From Zeaxanthinibacter sp. PT1 (lineage in GTDB: Bacteria > Bacteroidota > Bacteroidia > Flavobacteriales > Flavobacteriaceae), in assembly GCF_028464225.1 (NCBI RefSeq), contig NZ_JAQPCN010000002.1:62001-126000 (forward strand): DNA of 64,000 bases. Direction: 5' to 3'. Within the stretch, counting starts at the first letter, position 1. Every line of letters begins with the position of its first letter. The position numbers and the translations under genes were made by a program. Under the pieces are notes generated by a model. That model was not told the DNA's origin and searched no databases. It saw only the letters and a program-made list of their open reading frames with translations. This document shows, one piece after another, positions 25,990 through 35,149 of this stretch.

Positions 25990-26355
25990 TTAAAATATTT
26001 TCGGTACGTAGATCAGTAGGCCTATAACAGTTGCAGCTATAGAAACAATCATTACAGCACCGGCTGATACATCTTTGATAAACCCTATCCTGGGATCGTG
26101 ATCAGGCTGCACAAAATCTGATAGTTTCTCCACTGCAGTATTAACTCCCTCGATACCCATGACCAAACCTATAGCAAATACCTGCATGATCCATTCCATG
26201 GTACTGATCTCAAAAAAGAAACCGGCTATGGTCATGATCACCACCAGTGCCGCCTGGATCTGGATACTACCCTCTGTGCGTAACAGTAGTATTGCACCTT
26301 TCAGTGCAATTCCAATACTGCGGACACGGTTAACAAAAAAACTTTCTTCAGCCAT
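25990..26355 (-). CDS. dgkA: Diacylglycerol / undecaprenol kinase family protein
   Basis: 121-residue integral membrane kinase with three helices and an N-terminal amphipathic helix. Family residues are present: E28, the EGVNTAVEKLSD block (69-80) with E69, N72, E76 and D80, and IKDVSAGAV (93-101). In Gram-positives this family phosphorylates undecaprenol; in E. coli diacylglycerol. Which applies here is not known. It overlaps tpx by 8 bp. Confidence 0.88.
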   Translation of the reverse strand: MAEESFFVNRVRSIGIALKGAILLLRTEGSIQIQAALVVIMTIAGFFFEISTMEWIMQVFAIGLVMGIEGVNTAVEKLSDFVQPDHDPRIGFIKDVSAGAVMIVSIAATVIGLLIYVPKIF

Positions 26356-26854
26356 TGCTCAAAGCCTGTAAGGCTGCGTTATAATCGGGTTCATTACTCG
26401 TGTCTGCAACCTGCTCCGTGTAAATGACCTTTCCTTCCCGGTCTACCACTACAACAGATCTTGATAAGAGGCCTTTAATGGGGGTGTCTGTAAATTCTAC
26501 TTCATAAGTCTTACCAAAATTACCACTCCTGAAGTCGGACAGCGGGATCACATTGTCTATACCTTCTGCTCCGCAAAAACGCTTTTGGGCATGTGGAAGA
26601 TCTTTAGATATGCATAGGACCACGGTGTCTTCTAAATTTGCGGCTTTTTCATTAAACTTCCTTACGGAGGTAGCACAGGTGCTGGTATCTATACTCGGGA
26701 AAATGTTCATGAGAATCTTCTTTCCTTTGAAATCCTTAATAGATACATCTGAAAAATCTATCCTTGTAAGTTGGAAATCAGGCGCTTTACTACCTACCTC
26801 CGGAAGTTTTCCGAGCGTGTTCATGGGTTGTCCTTTGCCGGTAACTGTAGCCAT
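26348..26854 (-). CDS. tpx: Thiol peroxidase (atypical 2-Cys peroxiredoxin)
   Basis: 168 residues. Peroxidatic cysteine C60 in DTSTCATSVRKFN and resolving cysteine C94 in KRFCGAEG match the Tpx spacing. It reduces hydrogen peroxide and lipid peroxides using thioredoxin. Tpx is more often periplasmic in enterics, but no signal peptide is seen here. Co-transcribed with dgkA. Confidence 0.93.
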   Translation of the reverse strand: MATVTGKGQPMNTLGKLPEVGSKAPDFQLTRIDFSDVSIKDFKGKKILMNIFPSIDTSTCATSVRKFNEKAANLEDTVVLCISKDLPHAQKRFCGAEGIDNVIPLSDFRSGNFGKTYEVEFTDTPIKGLLSRSVVVVDREGKVIYTEQVADTSNEPDYNAALQALSNG

Positions 26855-26963
26855 TGTTGCGTTCTTAAAGTTAGGTTGTGAAATTATGAAATATAAAAAA
26901 ACCTATGGCCATAAAACCTGCCCAAATTAAGTAATCCTGCTGGGAATCATATAAACCGGGATT

Positions 26964-28442
26964 TTAGGACTTGGCGAGCTGCTTTATCTTTATGCCAACT
27001 GCTGCAAAGAATAAGGTGGTAAAAGGGCTGAGCCAATTGAAGATGGCAAAGGCAAAGTACTCACCTACGGCCACTCCCAAGACACTGCTGTGGTATGCAC
27101 CACAAGTGTTCCAGGGTATTAATACAGAGGTAACGGTACCGGAATCTTCCAGGGTCCGGGACAGGTTCTCCGGGGCAAGGCCCTTATCTTCATACGCCTG
27201 GGCAAACATTTTTCCGGGAACTACGATGGCAAGGTATTGATCCGAAGCCGTTACATTCAATGCCAGGCAACTACCGACCGTACTGGCAAAAAGCCCAAAG
27301 GTTGATTTAGCCATGCTCAGCAAGGATTGGGTGATGCGAGAAAGTGCTCCGATCCCGTCCATGATCCCACCAAAAACCATCGCACAGATGATCAGCCAGA
27401 TCGTACCTAACATCCCGTACATTCCTTTTGCAGAAAACAGGTCATTAAGCGCAGGGTTATCTGTCGGGATAGAGGTATTAACCGTAATCGCGTTTATAAC
27501 GCCTTTGTAACCCGACTCAAAGGTGAGTTGTTCGGCCCCGGTAATCCCGGCGACGATCCCCGGCTGGAATATCAATGCAAACACCCCGCCTAGAAGGGTA
27601 CCAACCAAAAGAGCCATCAGCGGGGGAGCTTTTTTAACGATCAGGAAGATAACGGCAGCAGGAACAAGGAATAACCAGCCGTTAATATTAAAAGTACTCT
27701 TTATGGAGGTTAGGATGCTATCCGTATCAGGGGTACCCGTGGTATCTGTTGTAAGACCGATAATGATAAATACAGTGAGGGTGATCAGTATGGTTGGGGT
27801 AGTGGTTAGCGCCATATAGCGGATGTGGTCAAAAAGATTACCACCGGCCATGGCGGGCGCCAGGTTGGTAGTATCACTCAGGGGAGACATCTTATCTCCG
27901 AAGTAGGCACCGGATAAAACTGCGCCTGCGGTCATGCCCAGGGAAACTCCCAAAGCTTCACCAATACCAATAAGCGCAATACCTACTGTGGCAGAGGTAG
28001 TCCAGCTACTTCCCGTCGCCACGGATATCACCGCACAGATGATTACACAGGCTGCAAGGAATATGGTGGGGTTCAGTACTTGTAAACCATAGTAGATCAT
28101 GGCCGGAATGATCCCGCTGATCAACCAGGTGCCAGCCAGGGCTCCTACCATGAGCAATATTAAAAGCGCCCCGGTAGTTGATTTTACGTTTTTGGCCACT
28201 TCTTCCAGCATTCGCTCGTAAGAGACCTTATTAAAGGCTCCTACGATTGCGGCTACAGCACCTCCCAATAACAGGATAAACTGGTTGGAACCGCTGATGG
28301 CATCATCACCAAAAACATAAACATTGTAGGCGAGCATCGCAATCAATGCGAATACTGGGATTAATGCCTCCCAAATGTTTAATTCTTTATTCTGTTCTAC
28401 GGAGTCATCACTGTGGGGGGCATTCGCTGGTTCTTTCGCCAT
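26964..28442 (-). CDS. nhaC: Na+/H+ antiporter, NhaC family
   Basis: 492 residues, about 12 membrane helices. Family motifs include GSSWTTSATVGIALIGIG, SGAYFGDKMSPLSDTTNLAPA and the C-terminal half segment DSGTVTSVLIPWNTCGAY. Exports sodium in exchange for protons at the inner membrane, in keeping with a marine lifestyle. Single gene, 76 bases from the lyase upstream; no terminator seen between them. Confidence 0.9.
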   Translation of the reverse strand: MAKEPANAPHSDDSVEQNKELNIWEALIPVFALIAMLAYNVYVFGDDAISGSNQFILLLGGAVAAIVGAFNKVSYERMLEEVAKNVKSTTGALLILLMVGALAGTWLISGIIPAMIYYGLQVLNPTIFLAACVIICAVISVATGSSWTTSATVGIALIGIGEALGVSLGMTAGAVLSGAYFGDKMSPLSDTTNLAPAMAGGNLFDHIRYMALTTTPTILITLTVFIIIGLTTDTTGTPDTDSILTSIKSTFNINGWLFLVPAAVIFLIVKKAPPLMALLVGTLLGGVFALIFQPGIVAGITGAEQLTFESGYKGVINAITVNTSIPTDNPALNDLFSAKGMYGMLGTIWLIICAMVFGGIMDGIGALSRITQSLLSMAKSTFGLFASTVGSCLALNVTASDQYLAIVVPGKMFAQAYEDKGLAPENLSRTLEDSGTVTSVLIPWNTCGAYHSSVLGVAVGEYFAFAIFNWLSPFTTLFFAAVGIKIKQLAKS

Positions 28443-28518
28443 TTGGTCTTTTCAGTTTGTCCGTAATATTACGATTTTGATACATGTTCTGCAAACACTG
28501 TATCGGGTCATTATATTA

Positions 28519-29736
28519 TCAAACGCTGACAGCCTCGCTGAGGATACCCAGGCTTACCATGCATTCGCGCATCTGCCTGTAGGTTCGCTCAATATCATTG
28601 TCTAAACCGATCGAGAACCGGATAAGTCCTTCACTAAGGCCCATTTCTTCTTGTTCTTCTTCAGAAATTTCTGAAGAGGTTGAAGAGCCGGGAGCACTGA
28701 ATAGCGTCTTGTAAAACCCTAAACTAACAGCCAGGTAGCCTAAATTCTTTTCCTGCATCATTTCCATGAGGGCATTGGCATTGTCCAGGCTACCTACGTC
28801 TAGTGTCATGATACCTCCGAAACCAAATTCCTCAACGATCATGGATTTCATAAGCTTGTGCCCGGGGTGCGAACTCAAGCCCGGGTATACTACTCTAAGC
28901 CCGTCTTTCTCAAAACTCTGTGCCAGGTATAGTGCATTCTCACTGTGCTTTTTGATACGAACGTGCAGCGTTCGCATGTTCTTCAGTATAGATGCAGCTC
29001 TAAGGCTGTCTAATGTACTTCCCAGGAGCATTCCCGCGCCGTCATTGACATCTTTGAGGGAAAGACAGAAATCCGTGGACCCACAGACTACCCCGGCAAC
29101 GCAGTCACTGCTACCATTGATGAACTTGGTCAAACTATGGATAACGATATCGGCTCCAAGCGCTATAGGATGTATAGATAATGGGGTGAAGGTGTTGTCC
29201 ACCACCAGGGGTATATTATGTGCTTTAGCAAGTTTTGCCAACGCCTTAATATCTGCTACTTCGAGCAGTGGGTTGCTCACCGCCTCGCAAAAAATCATTT
29301 TGGTCTTAGGGGTGATAGATCGTTCTACAGCTGATATGTCCGTTATATCGACAAATGAAGTGTTGATATTGAACCTGCACAGGAAATTTTTCATAAAGGC
29401 ATAGGTGCCTCCGTAGATAGTTCGGCTACTTACTAATTCGTCTCCTGCACCACAAAGCTGCAGGATCGTGGCCGTAATAGCGCCCATGCCACTTCCGGTT
29501 ACGTTTGCAGTCTCTGTACCTTCCAATGCAGCCAGGGCTTCCCCTAAGTAAAGGTTAGAAGGGGAGGAGTGCCTGCTATAGAGATAGCAGCCTTCGGTGT
29601 TACCTTCAAAAGTGTCGAACATCGTTTTGGCCGAGAGAAAAGTGTAGGTCGAAGAATCGGAAATGGACGGGTTCACTCCACCAAATTCTCCAAAGTACTG
29701 TAAATATTGTAGCCTGTCTGCTGCTTTGCGATCCAT
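28519..29736 (-). CDS. Cys/Met metabolism PLP enzyme (methionine gamma-lyase-like)
   Basis: Second trans-sulfuration-family enzyme of the window, 405 residues. PLP lysine K204 in HSLTKFINGSSD; VVDNTFTPLS (178-187) and YSRHSSPSN (53-61) are the other cofactor contacts. It differs strongly from the one at 773, and diverges from an Lrp/AsnC regulator, which suggests induction by an amino acid. A -7 element TAAATTTG is on the minus strand at 29764-29757. The exact substrate (methionine, homocysteine or cystathionine) is not shown by the sequence. Confidence 0.83.
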   Translation of the reverse strand: MDRKAADRLQYLQYFGEFGGVNPSISDSSTYTFLSAKTMFDTFEGNTEGCYLYSRHSSPSNLYLGEALAALEGTETANVTGSGMGAITATILQLCGAGDELVSSRTIYGGTYAFMKNFLCRFNINTSFVDITDISAVERSITPKTKMIFCEAVSNPLLEVADIKALAKLAKAHNIPLVVDNTFTPLSIHPIALGADIVIHSLTKFINGSSDCVAGVVCGSTDFCLSLKDVNDGAGMLLGSTLDSLRAASILKNMRTLHVRIKKHSENALYLAQSFEKDGLRVVYPGLSSHPGHKLMKSMIVEEFGFGGIMTLDVGSLDNANALMEMMQEKNLGYLAVSLGFYKTLFSAPGSSTSSEISEEEQEEMGLSEGLIRFSIGLDNDIERTYRQMRECMVSLGILSEAVSV

Positions 29737-29887
29737 AGTAATGTGTGTTTAATCATCAAATTTACAAAACACAAGTGTTATATGTTGTTAAAATGAGAGT
29801 TGGTAGTAAATTCAACTATGATATGAATAAATTATAGAATATTATTTGTAATTTATCCGTTTAAGATTTAAAAACAGAATAATATTC

Positions 29888-30352
29888 ATGATCACATTAG
29901 ACCATACAGATTTACAGCTACTGGGCATCCTGCAAAGGGATGGAAAAAAGACGATCAAGGAGTATGCCCTGGAGTTGGGCCTATCCGCTACAGCCGTATA
30001 TGAAAGGATCAAGAGATTGGAAAAGCAAGGGATCATATCTCATTACGTGGCTTTATTGGATAAGAAAAAAGTGGGCAGGAATTTCGCAGTCTTCTGTCAT
30101 GTCCGCTTAAGCCAGCATATAAAAGAAAATGTACTGCAGTTTGAAAAAGAAGTGCTGAAACTTGCAGAAGTTGTGGAATGCTACCATATAGGAGGAGATT
30201 ATGATTATATCCTTAAGATTCATGTTAGCGATATGGAGGCATACCGGGAATTCATGGTGACCAAACTGACGGCCATAAAGAATATTGGTAGTACCCAAAG
30301 CTCCTTCGTGATCTCGGAGGTAAAATATACCACCGCAGTTCCATTGGGGTGA
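29888..30352 (+). CDS. Lrp/AsnC-family transcriptional regulator
   Basis: 154 residues. An N-terminal helix-turn-helix (about 5-55, with LQLLGILQRDGKKTIKEYA and SATAVYERIKRLEKQGII) and a C-terminal RAM ligand-binding domain ending in FVISEVKYTTAVPLG. Such regulators bind an amino acid and control nearby catabolic or export genes. It is divergent from the methionine gamma-lyase-like gene with 151 bases between, the likely target. An operator was not identified. Confidence 0.9.
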   Translation: MITLDHTDLQLLGILQRDGKKTIKEYALELGLSATAVYERIKRLEKQGIISHYVALLDKKKVGRNFAVFCHVRLSQHIKENVLQFEKEVLKLAEVVECYHIGGDYDYILKIHVSDMEAYREFMVTKLTAIKNIGSTQSSFVISEVKYTTAVPLG

Positions 30353-30402
30353 CAAGCCGGGGGTTTTCTCTGAACCTTATAGGGATGCCGTTTCTGTTTA
30401 GC

Positions 30403-30432
30403 TTGCGCAACGTTAAAACATTTGTACTTTTG
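30403..30432 (+). promoter_or_regulatory. Promoter of lpdA
   Basis: TTG (30403-30405), exactly 19 bases, TACTTTTG (30425-30432): a full match to the Bacteroidota consensus. Transcription would start near 30438, giving a leader of about 55 bases to the ATG at 30493. Confidence 0.85.
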
Positions 30433-30492
30433 TAATTCGTTGCCGGAGTAGGCGCGAACTTGGAAACTTCCTTCATTAACGAAAAGTATACT

Positions 30493-31899
30493 ATGACTTC
30501 ATACGATGTAGCCGTAATTGGCTCAGGTCCCGGCGGATATGTCGCGGCCATCCGATGTGCCCAATTGGGAATGAAAACAGCGATCATTGAGAAATATTCA
30601 ACCTTGGGCGGCACCTGCCTGAATGTGGGATGTATTCCCTCTAAAGCCCTCTTAGATTCTTCTCATCATTACGAAGATGCGGTCAAGCATTTTGAAGAAC
30701 ATGGCATTGAGATCCCGGGCGAGGTTAAAGTTAACCTTGAGAAAATGATCTCCCGGAAACAGGGTGTTGTTGACATGACTACCAAAGGAATTCAATTCCT
30801 GATGGATAAGAATAAAATTGAGGTGTACCAGGGACTGGGAAGTTTCAAGGACGCCACACATATAAATATCGCCAAGGAGGATGGCAAAACTGAGGAGATA
30901 GAAGCTAAGAGCATCATAATTGCTACAGGCTCTAAACCTTCCAGCTTACCATTTATCAATATCGATAAAGAGCGCATCATCACGTCAACAGAGGCGCTGA
31001 AACTAGGGGAAATTCCCAAGCACATGATCATCATCGGAGGTGGGGTCATCGGCCTGGAACTTGGACAGGTATATAAGAGATTGGGCGCTGAGATAACGGT
31101 GGTGGAGTATATGGACCGAATTATCCCTGGGATGGATGGCGCGCTTTCTAAAGAACTGATGAAGGTTTTAAAGAAACAGAAAGTGAAATTTAACCTGGCT
31201 CATAAAGTCACCGCGGTTGAGCGAAAAGGTAAAGAAGTCATTGTTAAGGCCACCGATAAAAAAGGTGAAGAAGTAGAATTTAAAGGCGATTATTGCTTGG
31301 TATCTGTTGGAAGAAGGCCTTATACAGACGGACTCAATGCCGAAGCAGCAGGAGTTAAGCTGGATACAGCAGGTAGGGTAGAAGTGAATGAAAAGTTGCA
31401 AACCAGTACTCAAAATATTTATGCGATAGGGGACGTAGTAAGAGGAGCAATGCTAGCCCATAAGGCTGAAGAAGAAGGTACTATGGTCGCCGAGATTTTA
31501 GACGGTCAGAAACCACACATAGATTACAACCTGATCCCGGGAGTGGTATACACCTGGCCCGAAGTTGCTGCAGTGGGTAAAACTGAAGAAGAACTCAAAG
31601 AAAAAGGAGTAGATTATAAAGTGGGGCAATTCCCCATGCGTGCCTTAGGCCGATCAAGAGCCAGTATGGATACGGATGGTTTTGTAAAGATCCTTGCCGA
31701 TAAGAAAACAGACGAGGTACTGGGAGTACATATGATTGGTGCTCGTTGTGCCGACCTCATAGCCGAAGCAGTTACAGCGATGGAATTCCGTGCTTCTGCT
31801 GAAGATATTGCCCGGATGAGCCATGCACATCCAACCTATGCGGAAGCGGTAAAAGAAGCTGCGCTGGCGGCCACTGAAGACAGGGCGCTGCACATCTAA
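30493..31899 (+). CDS. lpdA: Dihydrolipoyl dehydrogenase
   Basis: E3 flavoprotein of the 2-oxo acid dehydrogenase complexes; re-oxidises dihydrolipoamide with NAD+. The start at 30493 (MTSYDVAVIGSGPGGY) is preferred over an in-frame ATG at 30460, because family members begin just before the FAD motif. 468 residues. Redox pair C42/C47 in GGTCLNVGCIPSK; NAD motif IIGGGVIGLELG; catalytic His in HAHPTYAEA near the C-terminus. A strong promoter precedes it and a terminator follows; it stands as a single transcription unit. Confidence 0.95.
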   Translation: MTSYDVAVIGSGPGGYVAAIRCAQLGMKTAIIEKYSTLGGTCLNVGCIPSKALLDSSHHYEDAVKHFEEHGIEIPGEVKVNLEKMISRKQGVVDMTTKGIQFLMDKNKIEVYQGLGSFKDATHINIAKEDGKTEEIEAKSIIIATGSKPSSLPFINIDKERIITSTEALKLGEIPKHMIIIGGGVIGLELGQVYKRLGAEITVVEYMDRIIPGMDGALSKELMKVLKKQKVKFNLAHKVTAVERKGKEVIVKATDKKGEEVEFKGDYCLVSVGRRPYTDGLNAEAAGVKLDTAGRVEVNEKLQTSTQNIYAIGDVVRGAMLAHKAEEEGTMVAEILDGQKPHIDYNLIPGVVYTWPEVAAVGKTEEELKEKGVDYKVGQFPMRALGRSRASMDTDGFVKILADKKTDEVLGVHMIGARCADLIAEAVTAMEFRASAEDIARMSHAHPTYAEAVKEAALAATEDRALHI

Positions 31900-31920
31900 T
31901 CTAACCAAATGAATATAGGA

Positions 31921-31951
31921 TAACCCGGCTGTGAAAATAGCCGGGTTTTTT
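31921..31951 (+). terminator. Terminator after lpdA
   Basis: AACCCGGCT (31922-31930) with AGCCGGGTT (31939-31947), then T run. Lies 4 bases before the end of the convergent gene, so it may also limit that one. Confidence 0.85.
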
Positions 31952-31954
31952 GTG

Positions 31955-33139
31955 TTATGATTTTACAAAACCGATTACCCTCATGATCCAGTTCATCGTG
32001 GATCTTAGTTGGCGGTATCCAAACAGGAGCACCGGTTCTGCCTGTTCTCTTATACCGTTAAGAGCGGTTGAGATTCTCCCTTTGATCGCCTCTTCCTGTG
32101 CATCATATTTCAGGGCGAGGTAGCTGCAAACGATCATAAAAATAGCGGCACCGGGAACAACTACAGAAGGAGCCACCCCGTGATGCAGGAATCCATAAAT
32201 ACCCAGGCCGGTAAAACTGCCGTATAGTACCACAAAATGGATCACATAGATAGAAAGGGTGTTTTGTCCCAGTCGTAGCAATGTTTTATTCGTTAAGAAT
32301 TGTCTCAATGTCATAAACACCGCAAAAACAACCATTACATTCCCCAGGCGGATAAACAGGTAGTTGTTGTTGACCAGTCCTTGGAACACCGCAATTCCGG
32401 TGGCTTCAAAAAGTAAGTTGAAAAGCCCGGTAGAATAATAGATCAAAGCTACTCCGGAGATTAAAGATATTGCTATGGAAGCCGGGTACAGCTGTTTCAT
32501 ATTCCTGTATCGCGAAAATATTACAGAGAGAAATGCTCCAAAGGCGGTATATCCCATCCAGGGAATCAGTGTGAATACAGAACCATTGGCCTTGGTCAGG
32601 TAATTAGCCAGCATATCAGGTAAGAAAGAGAAACTCCACTGCTTATACATAGGTTCTAACAGGAACAACAGTACAGTAATGCTTACCAGGATTGCAGGAA
32701 AAATAATGGGTTTTTTCTTAGTTGATAATAAGTATACCCCAATAATGCCCAATAGAGATAGTCCTATACAATGAAGCACATCTACCAGGTAAAATGAACC
32801 ATAGACTTCTCCTTTTAACAGACCAAAGAGATTCAGTCTTAAGAGGTAACCAATAAATAATAACTGTAATCCTCTTTTTACCCCTTTAAGTACCCTGGGG
32901 TTCTGCCATCCTTTCTCTGGAACTTTTATCAATAACAGGGTGAAAATAAATCCGGATACCGTAAAAAATACAGGTGCAGTGATTCCCCGGAAATATTTCC
33001 AGGTGGCATAAACTATGTTGGAATCATCCCGAAAAACAGGATCTAACAGTCCGTCCACAAAATGTCCCTGCAACATCATCAGGATGGCCCAGGCACGTAT
33101 GGCGTCTATAAAATATAATCTGCTCAATTTTTGTTCCAT
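31955..33139 (-). CDS. Membrane acyltransferase-like protein (heparan-alpha-glucosaminide N-acetyltransferase domain / DUF1624)
   Basis: 394 residues, about ten hydrophobic helices. The N-terminal signature is RLYFIDAIRAWAILMMLQGHFVDG, then WKYFRGITAPVFFTVSGF, which places it in the DUF1624/HGSNAT-like group of membrane acyltransferases. Related proteins transfer acetyl groups across the membrane to sugars; the acceptor here is unknown. A minus-strand -7 element TAATTTTG is at 33198-33191, about 50 bases upstream of the start. Not linked to its neighbours. Confidence 0.8.
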   Translation of the reverse strand: MEQKLSRLYFIDAIRAWAILMMLQGHFVDGLLDPVFRDDSNIVYATWKYFRGITAPVFFTVSGFIFTLLLIKVPEKGWQNPRVLKGVKRGLQLLFIGYLLRLNLFGLLKGEVYGSFYLVDVLHCIGLSLLGIIGVYLLSTKKKPIIFPAILVSITVLLFLLEPMYKQWSFSFLPDMLANYLTKANGSVFTLIPWMGYTAFGAFLSVIFSRYRNMKQLYPASIAISLISGVALIYYSTGLFNLLFEATGIAVFQGLVNNNYLFIRLGNVMVVFAVFMTLRQFLTNKTLLRLGQNTLSIYVIHFVVLYGSFTGLGIYGFLHHGVAPSVVVPGAAIFMIVCSYLALKYDAQEEAIKGRISTALNGIREQAEPVLLFGYRQLRSTMNWIMRVIGFVKS

Positions 33140-33257
33140 AAAGAATACCCTATATACTTATCAGACAGGGGGTTTGGATGTTTCAGGGCGCAAAATTATA
33201 CAAATTCTTCGCAATTCTCTGGGTTTTAGGGTATTTTCGTTTTTTTAAAATCTGATT

Positions 33258-33791
33258 ATGTCCACTATTCTTGCCTTTGCCGGGAGTAATTCATCCACGT
33301 CCATCAACTATTCCCTGGTTAAATATACAGTATCCCTTATAGAAGGTCACCAGGTACGACTTCTTAACATGGTTAACTATCCTTTTCCCATGTACAGTGA
33401 AGATGCGGAAAAAGAACAGGGGTATTCCAATGCATTAAAAGAACTGTATAACGACATCCAGGAGGTTGATGCACTTATCATCTCGGTCAATGAGCACAAT
33501 GGCGGCCAGTCTGCCTACTTCAAAAACCTGATCGATTGGTTATCCAGGCTGGACAGGGGTTTTATAAAAGAAGCTAAGATATTCCTGATGTCTACCTCTC
33601 CGGGAAAAAGGGGGGCAATAGGATCTCATGAACGAACAGAAAAAATGCTTACCCGTTTTGGGGCAGAAATTGTATCAACTTTTTCGCTGCCTTCTTTTAA
33701 CGACAATTTTGATTCTCAAAAAGGAATTTCTGATAAAGACCTCGCAGAGCAACACCGACAGGCACTACAACATTTTCTTTCTAAAATCTGA
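33258..33791 (+). CDS. NAD(P)H-dependent FMN reductase
   Basis: Flavodoxin-fold reductase of 177 residues. AGSNSSTSINYSLV (about 8-21) is the FMN phosphate loop; SVNEHNGGQSAYFKNLIDWLSR is the family motif around the isoalloxazine ring. Reduces quinones or azo compounds. Followed by pabB after 5 bases. Confidence 0.85.
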   Translation: MSTILAFAGSNSSTSINYSLVKYTVSLIEGHQVRLLNMVNYPFPMYSEDAEKEQGYSNALKELYNDIQEVDALIISVNEHNGGQSAYFKNLIDWLSRLDRGFIKEAKIFLMSTSPGKRGAIGSHERTEKMLTRFGAEIVSTFSLPSFNDNFDSQKGISDKDLAEQHRQALQHFLSKI

Positions 33792-33796
33792 GCACT

Positions 33797-35104
33797 TTGC
33801 GCATAGACCGTAAATTCGGGATACAAGACACCGGGTTCAGCAAATCGAAATTACTCGCATGGTCTCAACAATTTGAAGAGGTAATTTGGCTGGATAGTAA
33901 TGGTCACCATGATCCTTACGGACAGTTTGATGCTGTGCTGGCCGTTGGAGCGCATCGCAAGCTGGTCACAGGAGTTACCGATGCCTTTGATCGTCTTCGA
34001 TCATTTAGATCAGAAACCAAGGACTGGATATTCGGCTACCTTACCTATGATCTTAAAAATGACCTTGAGTCACTGGAATCAAGCAATGCTGATGGATTGG
34101 GATTTCCTGATCTCTATTTCTTCCAGCCGCTTAAGATTATCCGGTTGAGTGAGAATACGGCCACTTTCTCTTATCTAGAATCCGTATCTGCTGAGATTGA
34201 CGGTGATTTCAGCTCCATCTGTGATGCTGATACCATTTCCCCCTACCGTGTTTCCAGCGGAGAGGGTCCTAAGATCAAAATGAGAATTTTTAAGGAAACC
34301 TATTTCAGGAGGGTTCAGAAAATGCTGGACCACATTCACCGTGGGGATATTTACGAGGCCAATTTCTGCCAGGAATTTTACGCAGAACGGACTTCCATAG
34401 ATCCGTTACGGGTATATTCAAGGCTCAACGAGCTTTCCATGCCGCCATTTGCATCCTTTATAAAAATATCGGACCGTTTCTTAATGTGCGCTTCCCCTGA
34501 ACGGTTTATGCGGAAAATCGGGCAATCCCTGGTATCCCAGCCCATCAAAGGTACGGCGAGAAGATCAACGGCTACCCGGGAAGACCAGCTCTTAAAATTG
34601 CAGTTGCAGCACGATGAAAAGGAACGATCCGAAAATATAATGATCGTTGACCTCGTCCGGAATGATCTTTCAAAACACGCATTGAAAGGCAGTGTAGAGG
34701 TGCCCGAATTATGTAAAGTGTATTCTTTTAAACAAGTTCACCAGATGATCTCTACAGTGACCGCTGAGGTGAATCCCGGTGCCGACCCTGTGACTTTACT
34801 ACGGGATGCTTTCCCTATGGGGAGTATGACCGGGGCACCAAAGGTTTCGGCGATGAAGATTATTGAGGAATTGGAAGCTACTAAAAGAGGATTGTACAGC
34901 GGATCTGTCGGTTATTTCACACCTGCAGGTGATTTTGATTTCAACGTGGTGATCAGGAGTATACTTTATAATTCCAGCCGCCGATTTGTATCCTATTCCG
35001 TTGGCAGTGCCATCACGGCTAAAGCAACACCTGCCAGAGAATATGAAGAATGCCTGCTAAAAGCACGTGCCATGCGGCAAGTATTGGAACGGGAATCTAG
35101 GTAA
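33797..35104 (+). CDS. pabB: Aminodeoxychorismate synthase component I
   Basis: 435 residues. Converts chorismate and ammonia to aminodeoxychorismate for folate. The PIKGT motif carries the lysine nucleophile that separates PabB from TrpE (which has PIAGT). The GSMTGAPKVSAMKIIEELE motif and a C-terminal FNVVIRS are present. The start is TTG at 33797, 5 bases after the upstream stop; the residues from there fit the family N-terminus. No pabA partner is adjacent. Confidence 0.9.
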   Translation: MRIDRKFGIQDTGFSKSKLLAWSQQFEEVIWLDSNGHHDPYGQFDAVLAVGAHRKLVTGVTDAFDRLRSFRSETKDWIFGYLTYDLKNDLESLESSNADGLGFPDLYFFQPLKIIRLSENTATFSYLESVSAEIDGDFSSICDADTISPYRVSSGEGPKIKMRIFKETYFRRVQKMLDHIHRGDIYEANFCQEFYAERTSIDPLRVYSRLNELSMPPFASFIKISDRFLMCASPERFMRKIGQSLVSQPIKGTARRSTATREDQLLKLQLQHDEKERSENIMIVDLVRNDLSKHALKGSVEVPELCKVYSFKQVHQMISTVTAEVNPGADPVTLLRDAFPMGSMTGAPKVSAMKIIEELEATKRGLYSGSVGYFTPAGDFDFNVVIRSILYNSSRRFVSYSVGSAITAKATPAREYEECLLKARAMRQVLERESR

Positions 35105-35149
35105 GTAAGTGGCAGTGCTAGCTGAAAAGATTATCTTACCTTTTAAAGC

